Source: Candidatus Cacconaster equifaecalis | GTDB taxonomy: Bacteria > Bacteroidota > Bacteroidia > Bacteroidales > UBA932 | DNA: 34,294 nt | Direction of reading: 5' to 3' | Assembly: GCA_018064445.1 (NCBI GenBank) | Contig: JAGHVE010000100.1 | Coordinates: forward strand, 1 to 34,294 | Shown: in pieces, positions 22,009 to 30,572 of the stretch | Layout of the letters: each line of letters opens with the position of its first letter | How positions within the stretch are numbered: position 1 is the stretch's first letter | Made by a program: the position numbers and the translations under genes | Notes under the pieces: generated by a model | Told to the model about the DNA's origin: nothing | What the model saw: only the letters and a program-made list of their open reading frames with translations | Database searches by the model: none

Positions 22009-22716
22009 TTAGTTGAGAAGATGGATCAGAGCTGCCAGAGTTGCAGTCTCCCTGCTTGTTTCCTCACTGCAGATGTTATAGTCGTAATCTTCGTGCCTGA
22101 AGGGTCTGCCGGGATCGAAGACTTCATTCGAAAAGGTGATTTTCGAGTATGAATCGAGATATTTGGGCAATTCTTCCCTGATTTTCGCATATATGTGCGG
22201 TGCTTCCTGCAAATGGAGTATGTGTGTTTCCAGGGTGTCGATGCAGTGAAGATTCATTCTGATAAGAATTTCCTCATCCAGGCCGGACGGCATTGCAGGC
22301 GAGTCGGAATAGATGACAAGCCTGATGTTGTGATTGAAATTGATTCCTGAAGTCCTGAACAGTTTCAGTATGCCGATTCCGACAATGCAGGAAGTCCTGT
22401 CGTTCCTGTCTGCCGTCAGTATTATGGTTGTCCTGTCCTTCTTTTTTATGCCGTGAATTTTAGCTGTCAGCAAGTCGTCAACCTCCATTATTTCCTTCAT
22501 CCTGACATTCGCGTCCTTTGCCAACAGGTAGGTGTAGTAGTCGGTCAGATCCTCTCCTGAATAGCTTTCAGCATTCCCGATCTGTCTCTCCATTGCGGCA
22601 TCGTCAGCCACTGCCCCGAACAGAGTTGAAAGCTGTTCCTCAATTGACACTTCCCTGCAGGATATCATCGCCGCCATCATTAAAGGCATGGCGAACCAAA
22701 TTGTAAAATTCTTCAT
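22009..22716 (-). CDS. Uncharacterised lipoprotein, weak resemblance to M28-like peptidase fold
   Basis: N-terminal MKNFTIWFAMPLMMAAMISC lipoprotein-like leader; TIILTADRNDRTSCIVGIGILKLFRTSG...IRLVIYSDS resembles the M28 core without clear metal ligands. Confidence 0.6.
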   Translation of the reverse strand: MKNFTIWFAMPLMMAAMISCREVSIEEQLSTLFGAVADDAAMERQIGNAESYSGEDLTDYYTYLLAKDANVRMKEIMEVDDLLTAKIHGIKKKDRTTIILTADRNDRTSCIVGIGILKLFRTSGINFNHNIRLVIYSDSPAMPSGLDEEILIRMNLHCIDTLETHILHLQEAPHIYAKIREELPKYLDSYSKITFSNEVFDPGRPFRHEDYDYNICSEETSRETATLAALIHLLN

Positions 22717-22717
22717 A

Positions 22718-23356
22718 TCAGATTCTGTTTCCGAAAATAGCTGTTCCTATTCTGACAAGATTCGTGCCTTCCTGCACGGCGATTCTGTAATCGGATGACA
22801 TTCCCATGGAAACATATCCAAGACCCTCATTTTTGAATTTGTCAGCAAGGAGCCTAAGAGCCTTGAATTCAGAATGTATCAGATGCTCATCTCCGCTGAG
22901 CGAAGCCATCCCCATCAATCCCCTTATCCTGACGTTTTGCAGGTTTAGGCGTTCCTCCACAATCTGAGATATTTCCGACGGCTCAAATCCCTGCTTGCTC
23001 TCTTCCCCTGAGATGTGGACCTCCAGAAGGCAATCGACGGTTCTGCAGAAGATGGATGCCTGTCTGTCCAGTTCCTCCAGAAGATGCGCCGAGTCTACGG
23101 ACTGGACAAGGTTGACGTATGGGAGAATCAATTTTATCTTGTTTGTCTGGAGATGCCCGATGAAGTGCCATTCAATGTCGTCCGGCAGGACGGACGCCTT
23201 CTTTACCAGTTCCTGCGGGCGGCTTTCTGCGAACGCCCTCTGCCCGGCCCGATAAGCCTCCATTATGTCTTCGACAGACTTGAATTTCGAAACTGCCACC
23301 AGTTTTACCTCCGGTGGCAGTTCCTTTCTTATTTCATTGAGTCTCTGCCCAATCAT
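22718..23356 (-). CDS. yggS: YggS/PROSC-family pyridoxal phosphate homeostasis protein
   Basis: KLVAVSKFKSVEDI, FAESRPQELVKKA, EWHFIGHLQTNKIK, GYVSMGMSSDYRIAVQEGTNLVRIGTAIFG. Confidence 0.95.
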   Translation of the reverse strand: MIGQRLNEIRKELPPEVKLVAVSKFKSVEDIMEAYRAGQRAFAESRPQELVKKASVLPDDIEWHFIGHLQTNKIKLILPYVNLVQSVDSAHLLEELDRQASIFCRTVDCLLEVHISGEESKQGFEPSEISQIVEERLNLQNVRIRGLMGMASLSGDEHLIHSEFKALRLLADKFKNEGLGYVSMGMSSDYRIAVQEGTNLVRIGTAIFGNRI

Positions 23357-23359
23357 TCC

Positions 23360-25225
23360 TTACTTTCTTCCGCCCTTGTTCTTCTGCTGGGCCTTCATCT
23401 GTTCCTGCTGTATTCTGTAGGCTTCGTCAAGACGCTGGCGGAACTTCGACTTTTTGGGTGCGGCATTGGATGCCGATTTCTCTTTCAGGGCCGCGTATAT
23501 CTTCTCCTCATCCACGAACCATTTTCTTATCGCCCAGTTCTGCCCGATGGTTATCAGGTTGCTGAGCATATAATAATACGAGAGACCTGCCGAGAAATTG
23601 TTGCACAGGACAACCATGAAGATGGGCATGAACCACAGTTGCATGAACTTCATTCCGGGCATCTGCGACGTGTTCACCTGGGTGAGAGTCATCTTTGAAT
23701 AGACCCACATAGACACTCCCATCAGAAGTGCGAACAGGGAGACGTGGTCGCCGTAAAGCGGGATATTGAAGCCGAAATTGAGAATGGAGTCATATCCGCT
23801 CAAGTCGTCGGCCCACAGGAAACTCTGCTGCCTGAGCTCGAATGAGGCGGGGAAGAAGCGGAACATCGCCCACAGGATAGGGAACTGGAGCAGCACAGGC
23901 AAACATCCTCCGAACATACTGACGCCGGCCTTCCTGTACAGGTCCATCGTGGCCTGTTGCTTCTTCATCGCATCCTCCTGCTTGGGATATCTCTCGTTGA
24001 TTTTCTGAATCTCCGGCTGGAGCACCTTCATCTTCGCGGATGACTTGTAAGAGCGAAGGGTCAGGGGGGAGATGACTGCCTTTATGAGAATCGTCAGAAT
24101 CAGGATGATGATTCCATAGCTTGCAATGTATTGCCTCAGCCAGTTGAATACGGGGATAATGACATAGCGGCTTATCGTGCCGATGACCTTTCCTCCGAGC
24201 GGGATGATCTTTTCGAATCCCTCCCCGAAGCTTTTCAGGGTGTAATAGTGGTTGGGACCGAAATAGAAACTGAACGGTACGGTGAATGAACTGCTTCTGG
24301 GGTCGATTTCAAAAGTGAGGTCAGCCTCTGAACGCATCAGATTCCTCTCCGGATTGCCTTCTTCATAGAACTTGTTGGTCAGCGTGCCTCCGGTGAAATC
24401 CTGAGGGGCAACCATTATTGCGGAGAAGAACTGCTGCTGGAACCCGAACCATCTGAGGTTTGAGCTGAAGGTCTCCTTCACGGCATCCTTTCTCTGGCCG
24501 ATTGTCTTGACGTCCGTGTTCGATGCATATCTGTAGGCGACGGCGGAATAGTTCTTTTCATTGGTGTAACCCTTCTCGAGCCTGGGGAGGTCGACGCTCC
24601 AGTCCATTTCTATCCGGTTGGTCCTCGGGTCTAGAACTTTGTCCATCCCGATGAAATTCAATTTGTAGTCCACCAGATAGCTGTCTTCCTGAATGACATA
24701 CACAGCCTCGATGTAGGAGGTGTCGCTGAAATGGAGCCTCATTCCAAGCGAACTGTCGGTTGAATATGCAACCTTGAAATTGAGGTCGCTCGTGTTGAGC
24801 CACTGGTCTGCATTCAGCTCAAGGTCAAAGCTGCTCTTCCCGGGTCTGAGAAGATAGAGTGCCGTGCTGTCGTAGCAGAAGTAATCCTTGATAAGGACGC
24901 TGTACGGCTGGGCTCCTCTGGTTGAGACTGTAAGGGCGAGTTTGCCGTTTTCGATTGTGACGAACTCCTCGGCAGAACCACTGGCCTCATTTATCAGTGC
25001 ATTCTGATAAAGAGGGGCGGGGTCGGTCTGCAGACTGTCAGTCCCACTCGTTTCATCGATTGCCTCGAACGCTTCAGCCGCTTCGACCATTGCGAGCGAG
25101 TCCTGGAACTTCCGGTTGCTTTCGACCTGTTTTTCGTACTGTTTTGTATTATACCAACTGAATAGAAGGAGGATGACTCCTATCAGCACAAATCCTATGA
25201 CACTGCTGCTTTTTTCGCTGCTCAT
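23360..25225 (-). CDS. yidC: Membrane protein insertase YidC
   Basis: N-terminal TM, large periplasmic domain, conserved core AVISPLTLRSYKSSAKMKVLQPEIQKINERY and GGCLPVLLQFPILWAMFRFF. Confidence 0.95.
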   Translation of the reverse strand: MSSEKSSSVIGFVLIGVILLLFSWYNTKQYEKQVESNRKFQDSLAMVEAAEAFEAIDETSGTDSLQTDPAPLYQNALINEASGSAEEFVTIENGKLALTVSTRGAQPYSVLIKDYFCYDSTALYLLRPGKSSFDLELNADQWLNTSDLNFKVAYSTDSSLGMRLHFSDTSYIEAVYVIQEDSYLVDYKLNFIGMDKVLDPRTNRIEMDWSVDLPRLEKGYTNEKNYSAVAYRYASNTDVKTIGQRKDAVKETFSSNLRWFGFQQQFFSAIMVAPQDFTGGTLTNKFYEEGNPERNLMRSEADLTFEIDPRSSSFTVPFSFYFGPNHYYTLKSFGEGFEKIIPLGGKVIGTISRYVIIPVFNWLRQYIASYGIIILILTILIKAVISPLTLRSYKSSAKMKVLQPEIQKINERYPKQEDAMKKQQATMDLYRKAGVSMFGGCLPVLLQFPILWAMFRFFPASFELRQQSFLWADDLSGYDSILNFGFNIPLYGDHVSLFALLMGVSMWVYSKMTLTQVNTSQMPGMKFMQLWFMPIFMVVLCNNFSAGLSYYYMLSNLITIGQNWAIRKWFVDEEKIYAALKEKSASNAAPKKSKFRQRLDEAYRIQQEQMKAQQKNKGGRK

Positions 25226-25231
25226 TGCTCT

Positions 25232-26959
25232 CTACTGCTGTTCTTCCTGTTTTTTGTCGTATTCCTTGATCTGAGCCTCCAGTTCGGCCAGATCCTTCTT
25301 GGCCTGCTCGATCTCCTTGCGGAGATTCACAAGCAATGCTTCCGCATTCTTGCTCTTGGCAAAGAATCCTATGTTGTTCTCCCAGGTGGCGATGTCCTGC
25401 TCTTTCCTGAGATATTTCTGGACAAGGCGGTCTCTTTCCGACTTGAAGCCTTTCTCGGCCCGGGAGACAAAACGTCCGGCACTTTCACGGAACTGGGCGA
25501 ATTTCTCGTTCAATGCGTTTCTGTATTCGGCCTGAATGTTCTCCTTCTCCTTGATGGGGACGAAGCCGATGCTGTTCCATCTTTCCTGGAACTCCTTGAA
25601 GGCCTCCCTTGCGGATTCCTTGCCTTCAGCGACGAATTCGTTGATTTCTGCAATAAGTTCCCGTTTCTTCCTCAGATTCTCCGACTGCTCGGCATTCGAG
25701 CCTCCGCGGTGCGCGTCACGCCTGTTGTAGAATTCATCACAGGCGGCTCTGAATCGCTTCCATATCTGTTCGGATTTCTTGCGGGTTACGGGACCTATCT
25801 CCTTCCACTGGCGCTGGAGCTCAATCAGGGCATCGCCGGTGGCTTTCCAGTCCTCGCTGTCCTTGAGCGCCTCGGCCTTTTCGCAGAGCTCTATCTTTCT
25901 GGCGACGTTATCCTGCATCTTGTCCTTGAATTCGTTGTAGAATTCACGCTTGCGGGCGAAAAACTCGTCGCAGGCGGCGCGGAACCGGTCGTATACTTTC
26001 TGGTTCTCCTTCTTGGATGCGTAGCCGATGGTCTTCCATTCCTTCTGGATGTTCTCTATCTCCTTGGAGAGGGAGTTCCATGCGTTCGAATCCTTGATTT
26101 CCATCTTTACGAACTCCTCGACTCTCGCGCAGAGGTTGCTCTTGGCCTCGAGATTCTCCTTTTCCTTTCCCTTCTGCTCCTCGAAATATGCCTGATGCTT
26201 CTTGTTTATTACGGAAGTGGCGGCTTTGAACCTCTCCCAGATCGACTCCCTGTTGGCGGCATCGACGGGACCGATTTCCTTCCACTGCTCGTGGAGTTTC
26301 TGAAGTTCCCTGAAGGCCTCCACGACATTCTCCCGCTCTGACAGCTCCTCCGCCTTCCTGCAGAGTTCCTCCTTGATTTCCAGATTCTTCTTGAAGTCGA
26401 GGTCGCGCATCTCGCGGTTCAGTTTCAGATAGTCATAGAACATCTCGACATAGTGCTGATATGTCTCGTAAAGGTCTTTGACCTTGTTCTGGGCGACCGG
26501 ACCGACCTCTCTCCATTTGTTCTGGATTTCCCTGAACAGAGGGAAGGTCTGGCTGACGTCCTCCTGCTTTTCAAGAAGGGCTTTCAGCTCCTCGATGATG
26601 GAGAGCTTGACGTTGTAGTTCTCCTCCTTCTTTATTTCCTGTTCCTTCAGGAAGGCGTTCCGGCGTTCCTTATATTGTGAGTAAAGTTCTTTGAACCCGC
26701 GCTCGATCTCCGCGAAGGGATCCGGTTCCCCTTCGGGGATTTCTGCGACTCCCGAAGCAAGCTTTTCCCTGCGCAGAGTCTTGTAGAATGCGGCCTTGAG
26801 GGCCTCGGCATTCTTGTACTGCTGCTGCATGTCTTCGCTGTCGAGAAGTTCCTGGAAAATGTCCGTTATTTCCTTGAGGCCCTTGTTTGAATAGTCAATG
26901 GTCTCTTCCTGTTCTACAGATTGCTCCTGAGGGGCAATGGGGTTCAAGTCTTCACTCAT
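25232..26959 (-). CDS. DUF349 repeat protein
   Basis: Five tandem WxxIG[PFY]-type repeats (WREVGPV, WKEIGPV, WKTIGYA, WKEIGPV, WNSIGFV). Start set at MSEDLNP (26959) rather than ORF-track 26995, since the longer N-terminus covers a promoter-like element. Confidence 0.88.
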   Translation of the reverse strand: MSEDLNPIAPQEQSVEQEETIDYSNKGLKEITDIFQELLDSEDMQQQYKNAEALKAAFYKTLRREKLASGVAEIPEGEPDPFAEIERGFKELYSQYKERRNAFLKEQEIKKEENYNVKLSIIEELKALLEKQEDVSQTFPLFREIQNKWREVGPVAQNKVKDLYETYQHYVEMFYDYLKLNREMRDLDFKKNLEIKEELCRKAEELSERENVVEAFRELQKLHEQWKEIGPVDAANRESIWERFKAATSVINKKHQAYFEEQKGKEKENLEAKSNLCARVEEFVKMEIKDSNAWNSLSKEIENIQKEWKTIGYASKKENQKVYDRFRAACDEFFARKREFYNEFKDKMQDNVARKIELCEKAEALKDSEDWKATGDALIELQRQWKEIGPVTRKKSEQIWKRFRAACDEFYNRRDAHRGGSNAEQSENLRKKRELIAEINEFVAEGKESAREAFKEFQERWNSIGFVPIKEKENIQAEYRNALNEKFAQFRESAGRFVSRAEKGFKSERDRLVQKYLRKEQDIATWENNIGFFAKSKNAEALLVNLRKEIEQAKKDLAELEAQIKEYDKKQEEQQ

Positions 26960-26984
26960 GGTTTCAAAATGTTTATATTGTCCA

Positions 26985-26992
26985 CAAATATA
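26985..26992 (-). promoter_or_regulatory. Bacteroidetes-type -7 element (TATATTTG) for the DUF349-yidC-yggS operon
   Basis: CAAATATA on plus is TATATTTG on minus, exact TAnnTTTG; 25 bp before the likely ATG at 26959. Confidence 0.5.
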
Positions 26993-27014
26993 CAATTTTT
27001 AAATAAAAAATGCG

Positions 27015-27022
27015 TAATTTTG
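27015..27022 (+). promoter_or_regulatory. Bacteroidetes-type -7 element (TAATTTTG) for rhaB
   Basis: Exact TAnnTTTG match, 23 bp before rhaB ATG at 27046. Confidence 0.5.
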
Positions 27023-27045
27023 AGAATCATTAAGTTCTGTCGAGG

Positions 27046-28434
27046 ATGAGATACTACATTGCAATCGATTTGGGGGCCACCAGTGGAAGGGTCATTCTCG
27101 CTTCCTGCGACGGCTCCGGAAAACTTGACCTTGAAACGCTTCACAGATTCCCGACACCTCTCGTCGAAAGGGACGGCCGTTATTTTTGGGACATCGATTC
27201 CATTTTCAACGGAATAGTGGAAGGTCTTAAGGCCGCCGGTTCCAGAAACATTGAAATAGAGTCGATAGGCATCGACACCTGGGGTGTGGATTTCGGTCTT
27301 ATCGGCGGCGACGGACGGCTTGCCGGCCTTCCCCGTTCATATCGCGACCCTTATTCCTTCCGTGCGATGGAGGAGTTTCTCGAAAAGATGCCCCGAAAAG
27401 AGCTGTACGACCGGACGGGGATTCAGATAATGAACTTCAATTCCGTCTTCCAGCTCTATGCCCAGCGGGCTTCCGGTGAACTGGACAATGTCGACACGAT
27501 ACTTTTTATGCCCGATCTGCTGTCTTATATGCTTACCGGGGAGAAGGTCTGTGAATATACGATTCTGAGCACCTCCGCGGTGATGAATCCCCGTACGAAG
27601 GAGTTGGACGCCTCCATTCTTGCCCTGTGCGGGCTGGAACCTTCCGTTTTCGCGCCTCTCGTCTATCCCGGTGCCGTAATCGGGAAACTGAAGCCGGAGA
27701 TTGCCCGAGTGACCGGGCTGGGAGCAGTCCCTGTAAAGGCGGTGGCGGGACACGATACGGCGTCGGCCGTGGCCGCAGTTCCCGCGACAACCGGGAATTT
27801 CGCTTATCTGAGCAGCGGAACCTGGTCTCTTATGGGAATTGAGACGGATCGTCCCGTCATTGATGAGCGGATGTTCCGGATGAATTATACCAATGAAGGC
27901 GGAGTTGGGGGGACAATCACTCTTCTGAAGAATATCACCGGAATGTGGCTCCTCGAACAGTGTCTTGCAAAATGGAAGGAGGAGGGACGGACATATTCAT
28001 ACGATGAGGTCAGGGAGATGGCCGCTTCGTCATCCCCGTCCGGATTCGTCATCGACCCCGACGCCAAGGAGTTTGCCTCCCCGACGGATATGCCTGACGC
28101 AATCAGGGGATGGTGTTCATCCCACGGCTATGCCGCCCCGGCCGACGATGCTTCGCTGGTCAGACTTATCTACGATTCCCTCGCGGCGAAGTATGCCGAG
28201 GTGTTCCGAGCTCTCGAGGAGATTGCTGGACATCCGATAGAGGTGCTTCATATCATCGGAGGCGGCTCGCAGAACTCTCTGCTCGACCAGATGACTGCCG
28301 ACGCCTGCGGCGTCAAGGTGATTGCCGGCCCGGCGGAAGGGACAGCCCTGGGCAACGTGATGGTGCAGGCCGGTCTTTCGAGGGAGCAGATAGCAGGTAA
28401 CATTGAAATTAAAACATACACACCAAATGAGTAA
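27046..28434 (+). CDS. rhaB: Rhamnulokinase (FGGY family)
   Basis: YYIAIDLGATSGRVILA, GIDTWGVDFGLIG, AGHDTASAVAAVPA, LSSGTWSLMGIE, HIIGGGSQNSLLDQMTADACG; followed by rhamnose isomerase and aldolase. Confidence 0.94.
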   Translation: MRYYIAIDLGATSGRVILASCDGSGKLDLETLHRFPTPLVERDGRYFWDIDSIFNGIVEGLKAAGSRNIEIESIGIDTWGVDFGLIGGDGRLAGLPRSYRDPYSFRAMEEFLEKMPRKELYDRTGIQIMNFNSVFQLYAQRASGELDNVDTILFMPDLLSYMLTGEKVCEYTILSTSAVMNPRTKELDASILALCGLEPSVFAPLVYPGAVIGKLKPEIARVTGLGAVPVKAVAGHDTASAVAAVPATTGNFAYLSSGTWSLMGIETDRPVIDERMFRMNYTNEGGVGGTITLLKNITGMWLLEQCLAKWKEEGRTYSYDEVREMAASSSPSGFVIDPDAKEFASPTDMPDAIRGWCSSHGYAAPADDASLVRLIYDSLAAKYAEVFRALEEIAGHPIEVLHIIGGGSQNSLLDQMTADACGVKVIAGPAEGTALGNVMVQAGLSREQIAGNIEIKTYTPNE

Positions 28435-29665
28435 GGCATACGACATCGCGCGGGAACGTTACGCGCAGTTCGGTATTGACACCGAGTCCGTGATAGGACA
28501 AATGAATGAATTCCACCTTTCGATGCATTGCTGGCAGGCCGACGACGTTTCGGGATTTGAAAGCGCAGGGGACCTGACCGGCGGTATACAGGCTACCGGG
28601 AATTACCCCGGCAAGGCCCGTAACGTCGATGAGCTCCGTTCCGACATCCTGAAGGCGAAGAGTCTCATCCCCGGCACGCATCGTCTCAACCTCCACGAAA
28701 TCTATGGGGAATTCGGGGGACAGAAAGTCGACAGGAATGAAGTTGGAGTGGAACATTTCAAAGGTTGGATTGAATGGGGGCGCGAAAATGACACCAAACT
28801 TGATTTCAATTCGACGTCATTCTCCCATCCGAAAAGCGGCAATCTCTCTCTTGCCAACCCCGACAGGGCCATCCGTGATTTCTGGATTGAGCACACCCGC
28901 CGTTGCCGTGACATTGCCGATGCAATAGGACAGGCTCAGGGCGACCCCTGCATAATGAATGTCTGGGTTCACGACGGATGCAAGGATATGAGCGTAAACC
29001 ACTACCTCTACCGCTACCTGCTGAAGGACTCTCTTGACAAGATATTCATCGAACACAAGGCCAATATGAAGGACTGCATCGAAGGCAAGGTCTTCGGAAT
29101 CGGGCTCGAAAGCTTCACTGTCGGCAGTCACGATTTCTACACGGCATACGCTGCGGCCAACGGCAAGATTCCGACGATTGACACTGGCCACTATCATCCT
29201 ACCGAGAGTCCTGCGGACAAGGTTTCGGCATTGCTGAATTTCGTCCCTGAGATAATGTTACACGTCAGCCGTCCGGTCCGTTGGGATTCTGACCACGTCA
29301 CTCTCAAGGATGACCCCACACAGGAACTCTTCTTCGAGATTGTCCGTGCCGGCGCGCTTGACCGCGTCCATTACGGCCTCGACTATTTCGACGGAGCCAT
29401 CAACAGGGTGGGAGCATACGTAATTGGAAGCCGTGCGGCGCAGAAATGTATGATTTGCGCATTGCTCGAGCCGGTGGAACTCATCAGGCAGTACGAACTT
29501 GAAGGTGAGACCTACAAGGTCCTCACGCTCCTCGAAGAATTCAAGGCGATGCCCTGGGGCGTAGTGTATGACGAGTTCTGTGAGCGGGCCGGCGTGCCGA
29601 AGGGAACCGCATATATGGAAGAGATTGACAGATATACAAAAGAAGTTGTTTCAAAAAGATGCTGA
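28427..29665 (+). CDS. rhaA: L-rhamnose isomerase
   Basis: ERYAQFGIDTESVIGQM, SMHCWQADDVSGFE, IQATGNYPGKARN, TIDTGHYHPTESPADKVSAL; start at MSKAYD overlapping the rhaB stop. Confidence 0.95.
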   Translation: MSKAYDIARERYAQFGIDTESVIGQMNEFHLSMHCWQADDVSGFESAGDLTGGIQATGNYPGKARNVDELRSDILKAKSLIPGTHRLNLHEIYGEFGGQKVDRNEVGVEHFKGWIEWGRENDTKLDFNSTSFSHPKSGNLSLANPDRAIRDFWIEHTRRCRDIADAIGQAQGDPCIMNVWVHDGCKDMSVNHYLYRYLLKDSLDKIFIEHKANMKDCIEGKVFGIGLESFTVGSHDFYTAYAAANGKIPTIDTGHYHPTESPADKVSALLNFVPEIMLHVSRPVRWDSDHVTLKDDPTQELFFEIVRAGALDRVHYGLDYFDGAINRVGAYVIGSRAAQKCMICALLEPVELIRQYELEGETYKVLTLLEEFKAMPWGVVYDEFCERAGVPKGTAYMEEIDRYTKEVVSKRC

Positions 29666-30441
29666 AAGAAATAGAACAGGTGGCAGAGGTGGCGGGCTAT
29701 CTCTGGCAGAAAGGATGGGCCGAACGCAACGGCGGAAATATCACAGTCAACATAACGGATTCCGTGGGTCCGGATGTCAGAAAGGCTGCGGCCATAGCCG
29801 GCCCTTTTGAAATCGGTCTGACCCTCCCTGAAATAAAAGGGTGCTGTTTTTATTGCAAAGGGACAGGAAAGCGGATGAGAGACCTTGCCCGCGACCCGAT
29901 GGACAATGGCTCGATAATAAGGATAACTGACGACTGTGCTCATTATGAGATAGTTGCTGACAAGCCGGTGATGCCGACCTCGGAACTTCCTTCACATCTT
30001 GCGGTCCACGCCCATCTGATTGCAAAGGGCTCTCCCTACAAGGCCTCCCTGCATACGCATCCCATTGAACTCGTGGCTCTGACTCATTGCAAAAAGTGGT
30101 TGGAGAAGGATGCGGCCACAAGGATGCTCTGGTCGATGATTCCCGAGACAAAGGCTTTCTGCCCGCGGGGTGTCGGGGTAGTGCCTTATCAGCTGCCCGG
30201 AAGTGTAACCCTGAGCAATGCGACCATCAAGGCTCTGGATGATGACTATGATGTTGTCATGTGGGAGAAGCACGGTGTATTTGCCGTAGACGTCGACATT
30301 ATGAGCGCCTTCGACCAGGTCGACGTGCTGAACAAGTCGGCGCTTATCTATATTGCATCCCGCAATATGGGCTTCGAGCCTGAAGGAATGACGGACGCCC
30401 AGATGAAGGAGATGTCCGAGGCATTCCATCTGCCGAAGTAA
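29659..30441 (+). CDS. rhaD: Rhamnulose-1-phosphate aldolase (class II aldolase)
   Basis: GWAERNGGNITVNIT, HAHLIAKGSPYKASLHTHPIELVALTH, VMWEKHGVFAVD; last gene of rha set. Confidence 0.93.
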   Translation: MLKEIEQVAEVAGYLWQKGWAERNGGNITVNITDSVGPDVRKAAAIAGPFEIGLTLPEIKGCCFYCKGTGKRMRDLARDPMDNGSIIRITDDCAHYEIVADKPVMPTSELPSHLAVHAHLIAKGSPYKASLHTHPIELVALTHCKKWLEKDAATRMLWSMIPETKAFCPRGVGVVPYQLPGSVTLSNATIKALDDDYDVVMWEKHGVFAVDVDIMSAFDQVDVLNKSALIYIASRNMGFEPEGMTDAQMKEMSEAFHLPK

Positions 30442-30450
30442 TGCGGGCAG

Positions 30451-30485
30451 TTGCGCAATACGCGAGTCACTCGCGTTTTGCGCAA
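30451..30485. repeat. Near-perfect 35-bp inverted repeat: 17-bp arms around one central base
   Basis: TTGCGCAATACGCGAGT-C-ACTCGCGTTTTGCGCAA; arms differ at one position. Flanked by GGGC (left) and GCCC (right). Confidence 0.9.
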
Positions 30486-30545
30486 GGTCGCTCGCCCGGA
30501 TGAATGAAATTGGCATTTTCGATGTGCGTGTGTCGGGATTCTTCG

Positions 30546-30553
30546 TATCTTTG
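30546..30553 (+). promoter_or_regulatory. Bacteroidetes-type -7 element (TATCTTTG) upstream of the PfkB kinase gene
   Basis: Exact TAnnTTTG match 19 bp before ATG at 30573, downstream of the inverted repeat. Confidence 0.5.
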
Positions 30554-30572
30554 CAGCATCATTGACATCGAT

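Noticed and set aside
25709-26341. 210-aa hydrophobic plus-strand ORF that could look like a membrane protein
   Set aside because: Antisense to the Lys/Glu-rich DUF349 repeats; complement of such codons gives Leu/Phe-rich false ORFs.
30486-30500. Intrinsic terminator after rhaD
   Set aside because: The strong inverted repeat at 30451-30485 is followed by GGTCGCTCGCCCGG rather than a T-run, so it does not meet the intrinsic terminator pattern on the plus strand.
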